This document shows positions 14,534 through 20,820 of a stretch of 20,820 nt of DNA, one piece after another (position 1 is the first letter of the stretch; each line of letters begins with the position of its first letter). Below the pieces are notes generated by a model. That model ran no database searches. It saw nothing but the letters and a program-made list of their open reading frames with translations, and was not told the DNA's origin. The translations under genes and the position numbers were made by a program. Source of the stretch: a virus; the IMG/VR virus record IMGVR_UViG_3300030329_005900, positions 1 to 20,820 of that record, one strand, 5' to 3'.

Positions 14534-16621
14534 TCAATTCTGTCCCCTGTCTGCCAAAACGGTAGGCTGAGACATAACCTGGGCATTGCTCCTCACGGCA
14601 GAATCAACCTTGCCTACAATCTCCTCTGGAGAGCCGCTGGCGGCCCTGGAGCCAGTAGAATTAATATTGCCCGTCTTTGCCCCAGGGGCAGCAGCTGCCT
14701 GCTGTAGCATCTGCTGATGTTCCTGCATATGCGCCTGATTAAGCTGGGCGGCCTGCTGTTTCTGTATATCGCTTAAAACCTGAAATCCTTGGAACTGGCT
14801 AAACTGCTGCATATCGTGTGCCTGCATGTGGCCCTGGTGATCGTCTTGCGGATGCGCCTTAATTGGAGTTGGCTGACCCGCTTGGACAGAGAAAATTATA
14901 AGCTGATTCTCTGACATAGCCGCTCGCATTGCGTCAAAACGAACCGTAGATCCGATAAACCGTTCAATATTTGGAACACGGAAAGTTTTCAGCACATGCT
15001 TAATCGACTCTGCCCTGGGTATTTCAGGGAACTGCAGCATATAATTACCCAGAGCAAGGGCATCTTCTTTCTCTAATTCCTCAAACATCGGCTTCATAGA
15101 GCCAACTTCGATATGGACCTTGAAGCGCACTCCCATCAAATCCGCCCGGACGGCCTCGAATATCGGCTCGTTTTCGTCCCTGGCAACGTTGATCAAGAAG
15201 TTCTCCGGCGTATAGCGCCTATCGCTCATAATTCTCAGAAAATTGGTGACCATTTGCTCGTAAAGGTCGCCCACCTTCGACTGCATCCATTCTCGATTAA
15301 GCTGGCCAAAGGACGCCATTAGAGATGCCTCAGTTGCCGTTCTTCGAGGCCCTCCTCCCGCCTGGAGCTGACTCACAGACAATGTCTGCTCCTCGTATTG
15401 CCGCATATCGGACTCGTACCCCATCTGATCTGGGGGCGGATTCCCCTGCTGCAGCTCCGAAAAAGCGTTATGAACGTCGTTGACCCAGGCTATAGAAAGG
15501 TCTTTGCCTTCCTCAATATCCTCGCCCAGATTGATATTCTCCTGCCGCTCCGCCTTGTTCCCCAGAATAACCCGGGTGCCCCTCTTCAGTAGGCCCCTGC
15601 GCCTTGCAAGCGACTCGACAATCCCTTTCTGGGAGTCTTCTGCGTATCCCATCATAGGAATGCCATAAAGCTCGTCGTGGGACAGATCGAACGTCAGGGC
15701 CCCGTATGGGAAGCCTCCCTCAACCAGATATCCGCCGGTAGGGGTAAATTCACCAGTCAGTTTCTGCTCGCCAGTCAGGGGGTCGGGACGCTCCTCCAAA
15801 ATTCCGGCCAAAAATGGATGAGGTCGCTCCTCTATGGGCTCATCGATTCCCTGGGCAAAGGTGTAAAGCTGCTTGTGGGTGCGATCGTGGACTTCCCTTA
15901 GAAGGACATAATTGCCTTCCATCTGGGAGTCTCTCCAAGCGGCTTCGGATTCATCCCCATCAAACGCCCCTTCTTGTGCGTTTTCCAGCATCCCCTCGTC
16001 AACTTCTTCTTTGGAGATGGGCTTCAGCTTGGAAACCAGACTTTGCTTATATCTCTTATCCTTTTTCACGAACTCCAGAGGCACCAGCATCTTTTCCCAG
16101 ATAAAACGAGCATGGGATATATCGTGGGGAGCACACTGGGGATCGGGATAGACATTGAAAGGCGATACCCGCTGAACGAATACCATGCCGTTCTGCAAGG
16201 TGTCATTGGCTACATAGGGAGCTATGACATCATCATCTTTTTTGGGGTTAACGCCATATTTGATCCATCCATAATAGCAATAAAGCGCATCGAATCCGGC
16301 CTGCTGAACTTCTTGCTTGGATTTGGTCAGCTCCAGCGTTTGATTTCCCACCCTCTGCAGTATTTCCGTAGTTAACTCATCCGCCTCCTGCTCGACCCGC
16401 ATCAATACTTTTGGAGTATTGAACATCGTGCTGGTCAAAATCATTCTGGTCAGCGGATAAAACCTGGAAATTTTGGGGACCCGGGCCTTTTTCATGCCGT
16501 GGATCTGGTATTCCATCTTGTACTGCTTGATCAACCTTCTCCACAGCTTGTGCTTGGGAGCCATAAATTGCTCACAGCTCTTAAAGGTCTTTTTCCAGAA
16601 CTGTATATGATCAGGTTTCAT
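14534..16621 (-). CDS. Portal protein (695 aa)
   Basis: The portal forms the twelve-subunit ring at the unique capsid vertex through which DNA enters and leaves. Length, order directly after the large terminase, and sequence pattern agree: an N-terminal helical part (QFWKKTFKSCEQFMAPKHKL), then ILTSTMFNTPKVLMRVE, then RVSPFNVYPDPQCAPHDISH, the 'PFxVYPDP' phrase typical of P22-like portals, and an ATEASLMASF segment in the stem region. The C-terminus is a glutamine/histidine/methionine-rich helix (about residues 575-640), like the barrel of P22-type portals. The ATG is preceded only by a weak TAGG site. Fifteen bases separate it from the terminase stop codon. Confidence 0.9.
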   Translation of the reverse strand: MKPDHIQFWKKTFKSCEQFMAPKHKLWRRLIKQYKMEYQIHGMKKARVPKISRFYPLTRMILTSTMFNTPKVLMRVEQEADELTTEILQRVGNQTLELTKSKQEVQQAGFDALYCYYGWIKYGVNPKKDDDVIAPYVANDTLQNGMVFVQRVSPFNVYPDPQCAPHDISHARFIWEKMLVPLEFVKKDKRYKQSLVSKLKPISKEEVDEGMLENAQEGAFDGDESEAAWRDSQMEGNYVLLREVHDRTHKQLYTFAQGIDEPIEERPHPFLAGILEERPDPLTGEQKLTGEFTPTGGYLVEGGFPYGALTFDLSHDELYGIPMMGYAEDSQKGIVESLARRRGLLKRGTRVILGNKAERQENINLGEDIEEGKDLSIAWVNDVHNAFSELQQGNPPPDQMGYESDMRQYEEQTLSVSQLQAGGGPRRTATEASLMASFGQLNREWMQSKVGDLYEQMVTNFLRIMSDRRYTPENFLINVARDENEPIFEAVRADLMGVRFKVHIEVGSMKPMFEELEKEDALALGNYMLQFPEIPRAESIKHVLKTFRVPNIERFIGSTVRFDAMRAAMSENQLIIFSVQAGQPTPIKAHPQDDHQGHMQAHDMQQFSQFQGFQVLSDIQKQQAAQLNQAHMQEHQQMLQQAAAAPGAKTGNINSTGSRAASGSPEEIVGKVDSAVRSNAQVMSQPTVLADRGQN

Positions 16622-16636
16622 GCGCCTACCCGGGAA

Positions 16637-18049
16637 TTATACATACATCAGCTCCTCGTGAGCTGTGCGCAGCTCTTTAATCAGATTTTTGCCCTGGAAA
16701 GGATCTTGGTACGGTATTTCTGGGGCCTGAGACGGACTAAAGCAGTGCATTAATAGATATCTCATCCGATCAGCGTCATGATCGTTGGCCTTCGTATCCA
16801 CATCTTCAGGATTGCTCTTGGACCTTGGCAATGCAGGTATGGTGTTGGCCGCAGAATCATTCCATCCGTCAAAAAGGAACAATTTTCCCCTTGCAATATA
16901 ATCATTCATCACTCTCCAGCCATTTACCCTGTCATTATTGGCTTTTTGGAGATGCAGCCCATGCTGGGCGAATATATCTGTAGGAGATTGTGCTATATGC
17001 TCATGTAGATGACGTTTTACCCACATACTGGGGTCCGCAACCACTGGAGTTGGGGGCCGACCACCGGTAAATGGGCAGGATTCGATCAGTTTGGCTATTT
17101 CGTAGGCATGAGTAGAGGCCGAAGCCCCGGCTCGGGTGTATTCGCAAATCCCATAGACATTGCCGTCAAAATCAACAGTGGCGAGGCCAAAACTTGTCGG
17201 GGCCGCTTCTCCGTAATCCAGGCAGCCAAAAAGTGGCCAATCTGAAGGGATCTCGAAGGAAGGGATAAGAATCTTTCGAGAATCCCAATTAGAAAAGTAT
17301 TGCCCGACAAAAGCATCCCAATCGCCTTCCAGCCAAGCCTTAACTAACTGATCGTCGCCAATAGACTTCAATCGATCAATATAGTCAGGGTCCGCATCGA
17401 GCAGAATCTTGTTATCCTGAACCCTGGACTTGATAAACATCCTCGGCATTTTTGACTGGTCATCATTGATGACCTCCTTGCCTTTGGGGGCAGGATCAAT
17501 GAAATACTGCTTCACAGCAGTATGTCCGACGCCGCCAGGATTACCGGTTGCACGGATGCGCAGGTTTTTGACCCCTGCCGCCGATCTCAGACAAGCCTTC
17601 AGCTTGTGATAAGGCTTGAGAGTCGGCCAGTTGGTCAATTCATCAAAGCCGATCCACTGATACTGATGGCCCATGTAATGATCGGCGTCTGAATCGGTCT
17701 CCATGTGCCTGAGCCTGAGAATGGAGCCATTCGGTATACGAAATTCATAGCTCCCAACCTTATACTCAGTGCCCGGAAAGGCAGAAAACAGCACCTTTTT
17801 GCCTTCAGTAACGAGCTCGTCCAGCTCAGGATAGGTCTTTCTGAAGATAATACCACGCCAATCTGCCCCATACTTTTGGACATCCGCAGCAAAATCGCCC
17901 ATCAAAAAAGCCGACTTGCCGCCACCTCTCGCTCCGCCAAAAAACAGCTCAGGAATAAAAGCCGCCCTCAAAGCCGCTTCCTGCGGGCCGGATTGCGGCT
18001 TCCACAGTTTTGGCTCATCAGCGAAATCAGAGGCTGGAGACCAGGGCAC
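16637..18049 (-). CDS. terL: Terminase large subunit (470 aa)
   Basis: This is the ATPase and nuclease motor that packages phage DNA. The visible motifs are complete: Walker A GGARGGGKS (residues 38-46), Walker B IGFDE (133-137), the coupling motif TGNPGG (168-173), and nuclease acidic positions at LDYG (D278), ADPS (D339) and DHDAD (D423-D427). WLEGDWDAF (239-247) is the usual link between the ATPase and nuclease domains. The start codon is GTG at 18047-18049, directly after the TAA of the preceding gene, so coupled translation is likely. Length and motif spacing are normal, so the enzyme should be active. It works with the small subunit encoded three genes upstream and docks on the portal encoded downstream. 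Confidence 0.95.
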   Translation of the reverse strand: MPWSPASDFADEPKLWKPQSGPQEAALRAAFIPELFFGGARGGGKSAFLMGDFAADVQKYGADWRGIIFRKTYPELDELVTEGKKVLFSAFPGTEYKVGSYEFRIPNGSILRLRHMETDSDADHYMGHQYQWIGFDELTNWPTLKPYHKLKACLRSAAGVKNLRIRATGNPGGVGHTAVKQYFIDPAPKGKEVINDDQSKMPRMFIKSRVQDNKILLDADPDYIDRLKSIGDDQLVKAWLEGDWDAFVGQYFSNWDSRKILIPSFEIPSDWPLFGCLDYGEAAPTSFGLATVDFDGNVYGICEYTRAGASASTHAYEIAKLIESCPFTGGRPPTPVVADPSMWVKRHLHEHIAQSPTDIFAQHGLHLQKANNDRVNGWRVMNDYIARGKLFLFDGWNDSAANTIPALPRSKSNPEDVDTKANDHDADRMRYLLMHCFSPSQAPEIPYQDPFQGKNLIKELRTAHEELMYV

Positions 18050-18319
18050 TTAGCTGTCCACTATCTGACTCAGGCGGGCTTCAATGACCTCATAATCCGA
18101 GGCGCTCAAAATCCGCAACACGGTTCCTCCAAACCCAATTGAAGGAGAGGCCACCGACAATGAATCAAGAGCCTCCTGTGCCAACTCTTGGACCGTTCCC
18201 GCAACCTCTGCCATTTCCTCAACAAACTGACCAGCAGGGATGCCGATAGGAGCGATGGTCTTCTTCTTGGCCTTAGCCTTCTTGGCCGACTTTTTCACTT
18301 TTTTACTGGCCTTCGCCAT
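18050..18319 (-). CDS. Lysine-rich small protein between terminase genes (89 aa)
   Basis: The first 21 residues are almost all lysine, alanine and serine (MAKASKKVKKSAKKAKAKKK), like a histone H1 tail or bacterial HU tail. The rest is a moderately acidic helical domain (FVEEMAEVAGTVQELAQEAL) ending in DYEVIEARLSQIVDS. The basic tail would bind DNA without sequence preference. The ATG overlaps the preceding stop (TAATG) and its own stop abuts the GTG of the large terminase. It may assist DNA packaging or compact the DNA. I do not recognise the family, and the role is inferred from composition and place. Confidence 0.75.
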   Translation of the reverse strand: MAKASKKVKKSAKKAKAKKKTIAPIGIPAGQFVEEMAEVAGTVQELAQEALDSLSVASPSIGFGGTVLRILSASDYEVIEARLSQIVDS

Positions 18320-18906
18320 TATCTGAACGATTTCGTTTTTCCAAAAAGGCGCTTTACAAGTCCCTCCAGCGACAAATCCGAGTTCGCCTCATCCGTAACT
18401 TCGGCGGGACCCACCTCATCTGAGAGGGAGGGAACGTTGTGGTCATGACCAGCTACCCCTGCAGCTTCCATTTCTCTCTGAAGGGCCGCTCGCCTCAACA
18501 AAGGATCAAGCCCATGCGGGGCAACATCCTGCTCCGGGCTCGATGCCCGAATATCGGACCAAGGATGCCGTTGATCCTCTATTGGAGGTCTGGATGATGG
18601 AGATCCGGCAGCACTATTGCCCAAGATCGACTCCAAAATATATGGAAGAAAATCCAACGGATAGGGATGACCGGCCTGCTCCGCCGTCGCCATTTCTTGC
18701 TTCAAATCCGACCAAGTTTGCCACATTTGAGGATCTTGCTGAAACAAGCTGTCCAGATTGCCAATGTTGGTAGAATTTATCTCTTGGAGTCGTTTATCCG
18801 CATTGGGCGTCATGCCGCGCCCCAAAACACCGGAAGCACGGCCCGTGGCATCCGCAGATCCAGAAAGATTGCCGTTCGCTTTGTCGTACGTTCCTTCGCC
18901 AGGCAT
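18319..18906 (-). CDS. Hypothetical protein in packaging module (195 aa)
   Basis: I do not recognise this protein. The N-terminus is glycine/serine/asparagine-rich (GEGTYDKANGNLSGSADATG). A helical part (LFQQDPQMWQTWSDLKQEMA) follows, then a proline-rich linker, then a polar C-terminus ending in a basic segment GLVKRLFGKTKSFR. The ATG at 18904-18906 has AGGA eight bases upstream. It lies between the small terminase and the lysine-rich protein and is translationally coupled to the latter. It could be a packaging accessory or a minor head protein. Confidence 0.72.
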   Translation of the reverse strand: MPGEGTYDKANGNLSGSADATGRASGVLGRGMTPNADKRLQEINSTNIGNLDSLFQQDPQMWQTWSDLKQEMATAEQAGHPYPLDFLPYILESILGNSAAGSPSSRPPIEDQRHPWSDIRASSPEQDVAPHGLDPLLRRAALQREMEAAGVAGHDHNVPSLSDEVGPAEVTDEANSDLSLEGLVKRLFGKTKSFR

Positions 18907-18930
18907 GGGGAAATCCTTTAGCTGTTAAAT

Positions 18931-19398
18931 TTAGCTTCCGCTTTCCGAAAATTGAGCCTCAATCGGCATATTCGATGCCATTACCTCATTCTGCTTAACC
19001 CACTCCTCATAACTCTCAGCCCTGGGAGGAGCCGAAATCCCCACATTACCCGTGTGCTGAACCTCCAATACCTGCTTGTCGTCACCAACCTCCTGACGAA
19101 TAGCCTGCAATATCTTCACCTTCATCCCAGTCTGAGCCTCACCCAATTCCTGAAATAAACCGTCCAAAGCCTTAACCCGCTCCTTACGGTCCGCCAAAGG
19201 GACATCATCAAAATTAGCCCGATATAACTTCAGCTGACGATCAAACTCCTCCTTAAACGCCTCGTCCGCCCTCCACTTCGTCAACGTCTGCCGAGTAACA
19301 CCAGCCCTCTTCGCTATCTCATTACCGCTGTCCCTGCGTAATCCACGATCCAGAATCAGCAGGTGGATAATCCTCTTGTGCTTGTCAGTCAGATTCAT
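18931..19398 (-). CDS. terS: Putative terminase small subunit (155 aa)
   Basis: The small terminase recognises phage DNA and hands it to the large subunit. The N-terminal part contains a helix-turn-helix (NEIAKRAGVTRQTLTKWRAD, residues 26-45) preceded by a basic helix (DKHKRIIHLLILDRGLRR), as in many small terminases, including the phBC6A51-like group. The remainder is helical (ADRKERVKALDGLFQELGEA), consistent with the oligomerisation core, and the C-terminus is acidic. A TTG codon at 19401 also starts the frame, but the ATG at 19396-19398 overlapping the previous stop (TGATG) is preferred. It precedes the large terminase by two genes. A transcription regulator is an alternative, but position favours terminase. 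Confidence 0.78.
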   Translation of the reverse strand: MNLTDKHKRIIHLLILDRGLRRDSGNEIAKRAGVTRQTLTKWRADEAFKEEFDRQLKLYRANFDDVPLADRKERVKALDGLFQELGEAQTGMKVKILQAIRQEVGDDKQVLEVQHTGNVGISAPPRAESYEEWVKQNEVMASNMPIEAQFSESGS

Positions 19399-19898
19399 CA
19401 ACGAAACAACCTCGAAACCTTATCCTGTAAGGCAGAATCCTGACGAGACCTTTCAGAAATATGCGTAGGCCCCAACTCAACCTGTCGTTTTGGCAAATTC
19501 CACTCGTATAGCTTTTTGCCACCGGCCATATCAGAAAGCCTATCTCCAAAGTCGGTTGCCTCAACGTCGGAATCAAATTCCAGAAAATCGCCCTGATCGA
19601 TTGCCTGTCCAATAGCCTCACGAAGAGGAAACTCTACAAATACAGTTCCGTCTTTGGCTATTCTTTCAAATTCTTTTGGATAATCCCCTATAACCTCATC
19701 GCGCCTTCTAATCGTAGGAAAAAAAATCTCCCTGCCATCGACCTTGCTCGACTTCGATTTTATCGATGCCCCACTACCGTCAGCCTGTGTTATCCACGGA
19801 GAATCGGGATCTAAAGCCCTCCTCATCCATCGAGGGGCCGCCCCAGGAGACAGGCCAAGCTCGACTAACATCCGATCAATAATCGATTGCTCAGGCAT
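19398..19898 (-). CDS. First gene of the operon, unknown virion-type domain (166 aa)
   Basis: The likely start is the ATG at 19896-19898; no strong ribosome-binding site precedes it. From about residue 50 the protein carries KVDGREIFFPTIRRR, then EAIGQAIDQGDFLEFDS, then EATDFGDRLSDMAGG. This matches a small domain I know from phage proteins with the pattern 'DGREVLIPTV ... GxFLxFDSxEEAxxFAxRL'. In other phages that domain is attached to larger virion or ejection proteins; here it stands alone before the small terminase. Its function is unknown. The stop overlaps the small terminase start by one base. It is the first gene after the leader with the terminator-like hairpin. Confidence 0.72.
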   Translation of the reverse strand: MPEQSIIDRMLVELGLSPGAAPRWMRRALDPDSPWITQADGSGASIKSKSSKVDGREIFFPTIRRRDEVIGDYPKEFERIAKDGTVFVEFPLREAIGQAIDQGDFLEFDSDVEATDFGDRLSDMAGGKKLYEWNLPKRQVELGPTHISERSRQDSALQDKVSRLFR

Positions 19899-19920
19899 AT
19901 TGATCTACCCGTGGGATGAT

Positions 19921-19982
19921 AAAAAAGGGACCAGCCCCCCCTGCCACTCCATCCCCGGCAAAAGCAGGAAAACCAGTCCCTT
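19921..19982 (-). terminator. Leader terminator-like hairpin before the first gene
   Basis: On the minus strand AAGGGAC pairs with GTCCCTT (19976-19982 with 19925-19931), an outer stem of 7 bp. Inside it, CCTGC/GCAGG (19964-19968 with 19940-19944) makes a second 5-bp stem. The outer stem runs into six U residues (19921-19926 read on minus). This is the layout of an intrinsic terminator, located between the predicted promoter and the first gene start at 19898. It could end transcripts from the leader unless an antitermination factor or condition overrides it. Confidence 0.58.
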
Positions 19983-20031
19983 ATCGTTGCACAAGAACCC
20001 GTCATCTCTCCCCAAGATAAACAGGCTCCCT

Positions 20032-20048
20032 GACGGGAATCCCCCGTC
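20032..20048 (-). promoter_or_regulatory. 5' hairpin at the predicted transcript start
   Basis: GACGGG (20032-20037) pairs with CCCGTC (20043-20048) around a 5-base loop. The transcript predicted from the promoter at 20056-20084 would begin within a few bases of this stem. Such 5' hairpins usually protect a message from degradation; it may also help load an antitermination factor. Confidence 0.55.
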
Positions 20049-20055
20049 CTTAGCG

Positions 20056-20084
20056 ACTTTAAAAAATACTCAAGAAATTGTCAA
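20056..20084 (-). promoter_or_regulatory. Sigma-70-type promoter for the late operon
   Basis: Read on the minus strand, a perfect -35 box TTGACA (20079-20084) is followed by exactly 17 bases and TAAAGT (20056-20061), which matches four of six bases of the -10 consensus. The surroundings are AT-rich. It points toward the operon and is the best promoter seen in the window, so the host polymerase probably starts the structural operon here. Transcription would begin near 20049. Confidence 0.65.
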
Positions 20085-20138
20085 CTAAAAATAATATAAC
20101 AGACCCAACCATAAAGGGGTAGGGGTTGGCCGATTACA

Positions 20139-20154
20139 TGTTCCACGTGAAACA
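20139..20154. promoter_or_regulatory. parS: parS site (chromosomal ParB/Spo0J binding site)
   Basis: TGTTCCACGTGAAACA matches the consensus TGTTNCACGTGAAACA at all 15 defined positions. The site is a near-perfect palindrome centred on CACGTG. By chance about 4 in 100,000 windows of this size would hold such a match, assuming equal base use and counting both strands. Chromosomal parS sites are bound by ParB, which loads here and spreads along the DNA. No parB gene is visible in the window, so the ligand would be a host ParB or one encoded elsewhere in the element. Confidence 0.72.
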
Positions 20155-20190
20155 CTTACCGCGAATAGAAGACTCTGAGACTCACAGTAT

Positions 20191-20223
20191 GAACCGACTG
20201 AACGGCTTCCGCCCCAGCGGTTC
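20191..20223. other. Composite hairpin near parS
   Basis: GAACCG (20191-20196) pairs with CGGTTC (20218-20223). After a single bulged A, CTG pairs with CAG (20198-20200 with 20215-20217), and further in GGC pairs with GCC (20204-20206 with 20211-20213) around a TTCC loop. The three nested stems make one extended hairpin. No U-run follows on either strand, so it is more likely a structured RNA or a DNA recognition element than a terminator. Confidence 0.55.
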
Positions 20224-20410
20224 GGCGTGTCGGGTTCACCTTTATAATGAAACTATAGAGCAAGGGTGCCAAAACTATTTCAAAAAAGCAGGAACATTTG
20301 GCTTTCCCAGTAGTCCAACAGGGTTTTGGTGGATCGTCAAAAGAGATATGGCATACTATGGTAGTCCGATAATTTTTGGCATAGGTGTCGCCCAATCAAG
20401 GTTATCTCCA

Positions 20411-20440
20411 GCCATACCCCCCCCTATAGTAAACCAGTAC
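20411..20440 (-). promoter_or_regulatory. Possible phage-type promoter core ACTATAGGGG
   Basis: Read on the minus strand, GGTTTACTATAGGGGGGGG resembles the initiation core of T7-family promoters (CACTATAGGG). A second ACTATAGAG occurs on the plus strand near 20252-20260. The upstream half of known consensus sequences is not recognisable and no RNA polymerase gene is in view, so this is tentative. Confidence 0.22.
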
Positions 20441-20447
20441 TTGTACT
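20436..20447. repeat. 12-bp perfect palindrome AGTACTTGTACT-type inverted repeat
   Basis: AGTAC and GTACT flank a 2-base centre at 20436-20447, forming an inverted repeat typical in size for a dimeric repressor. It lies next to the ACTATAG core and 16 bases from the 14-bp tandem repeat, so the three together look like an operator region. Confidence 0.5.
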
Positions 20448-20463
20448 CTCTCGGCGCGTACCT

Positions 20464-20491
20464 GTATACCTATATCAGTATACCTATATCA
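20464..20491. repeat. Two perfect tandem copies of a 14-bp AT-rich repeat
   Basis: GTATACCTATATCA occurs at 20464-20477 and again at 20478-20491 without spacing, followed by more AT-rich sequence (ATTATAAGGGATATAAAG). Direct repeats of this size may be protein-binding sites, such as repressor operators or short iterons. Confidence 0.7.
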
Positions 20492-20532
20492 TTATAAGGG
20501 ATATAAAGTATATGTGCCTTTTGGCCTACTCG

Positions 20533-20591
20533 AATTTCAGGTTTCTACCTTTTTTCTCTCTCCAAATTGAACTTTTTTTCTTTTTTTTCCA
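20533..20591. other. Purine/pyrimidine-biased tract
   Basis: The plus strand is strongly pyrimidine-rich here, including TTTTTTTCTTTTTTTTCC at about 20574-20591. Such tracts can unwind easily, form triple helices or bend DNA. No stable hairpin precedes the T-runs, so a plus-strand terminator is not well supported. Confidence 0.45.
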
Positions 20592-20692
20592 AAAAGCTGG
20601 AACCTCCCTGCCAGTCGAAGCGTTCAACCCACGTAGCCAGGATGGAACGGCCACAACGAGATCTTTGAAAATCGAATAGGGGCACAGCGAAC

Positions 20693-20761
20693 GGCAAGGG
20701 CAAAAGCTCTCAACCCCTTGGCCAACTACCTGACTCTGGCGACCTACTGTAACCCAGTAGG
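20693..20761 (+). other. Two neighbouring hairpins, possible structured RNA
   Basis: GGCAAGGG (20693-20700) pairs with CCCTTG(G)CC (20715-20723), with one bulged G, as an 8-bp stem. CCTACTG (20743-20749) pairs with CAGTAGG (20755-20761) around the 5-base loop TAACC. An alternative helix joins GCTC (20706-20709) with GAGC (20762-20765) and would enclose the second hairpin. The area is GC-rich and purine-biased on the plus strand, unlike the flanking AT-rich part. It may belong to a structured RNA continuing past the right edge. Confidence 0.4.
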
Positions 20762-20820
20762 GAGCGGGTACCGGAGCAGACAAAGAGGCCAAGCAAGGCG
20801 GGGGCGAAAAAGCCCGGAAG

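Larger units (their letters stand above)
19899..20820. other. Control region without convincing genes
   Basis: About 920 bases to the right edge hold no frame that I would call a gene. Three short frames exist, but none has a family-like sequence or a good start. The region contains a left-facing promoter with a leader, a parS match, several hairpins, a palindrome, a tandem repeat and a purine/pyrimidine tract, listed separately. It is probably the junction between the late operon and another genome module, or the phage's regulatory, packaging or maintenance region. Confidence 0.65.

Noticed and set aside
20126-20497. A 123-codon open frame on the plus strand beginning near MFHVKH
   Set aside because: The residues MFHVKH are simply the parS sequence read as codons; the rest resembles no protein, covers hairpins and repeats, and has no good start.
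20526-20792. An 88-codon open frame on the minus strand
   Set aside because: Its C-terminal part is the purine-rich tract read as lysines and its N-terminal part covers hairpins; no recognisable protein pattern.
20600-20820. Possible tRNA or rRNA leader, because of GTTCAACCC and ATCTTTGAAAATCGAA
   Set aside because: No cloverleaf with acceptor stem, anticodon arm and T-arm could be built, and no rRNA sequence follows within the window.

Overview
The window looks like the structural (late) half of a short-tailed, podovirus-like tailed phage or prophage. Every convincing gene lies on the minus strand, packed head to tail, so the operon reads from right to left. The evidence is the classical morphogenesis order: small terminase, large terminase, portal, scaffold, major capsid, decoration protein, head-tail adaptor, tail nozzle, a block of large alanine/glycine-rich virion proteins, then the start of a tail fibre. 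No tape measure, tail tube, sheath or baseplate genes are visible. The host cannot be named from this sequence. No integrase, lysis, replication or RNA polymerase gene lies inside the window.

Layout from right to left. Positions 19899-20820 are a roughly 0.9 kb control region without a convincing gene. It holds a near-consensus sigma-70-type promoter pointing left (20056-20084), a 5' hairpin at the predicted transcript start (20032-20048), and a terminator-like hairpin with a U-run just before the first gene (19921-19982). Upstream of the promoter lie a perfect match to the bacterial chromosomal ParB-binding site parS (20139-20154), a composite hairpin (20191-20223), a 12-bp palindrome and a 14-bp tandem repeat (20436-20491), a purine/pyrimidine tract, and further hairpins. 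Positions 16637-19898 hold the packaging genes: a protein of unknown role, small terminase, a hypothetical protein, a lysine-rich 89-residue protein and large terminase. Positions 11334-16621 hold the head genes: portal, zinc ribbon protein, scaffold, major capsid and decoration protein. A strong hairpin follows at 11292-11329. Positions 8051-11263 hold the neck genes: a hypothetical protein, a small fibre-like protein, the adaptor and the nozzle. Positions 366-8051 hold four large or small proteins that probably sit inside the virion or are ejected with the DNA, among them a 1160-residue repeat protein. Positions 1-311 hold the N-terminus of a tail fibre-like protein cut by the window edge.

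Many junctions are TAATG or TGATG overlaps or butt joints, so translation is probably coupled across most of the operon. GTG and TTG starts are used for the large terminase, the decoration protein and the small fibre-like protein. The most interesting signal is the control region. A late promoter followed by a leader terminator resembles the antiterminator-controlled late operons of lambdoid phages, and a host-type parS lies 55 bp upstream of the -35 box. This raises the possibility that host ParB binds the phage genome, either to partition it or to silence the late operon.
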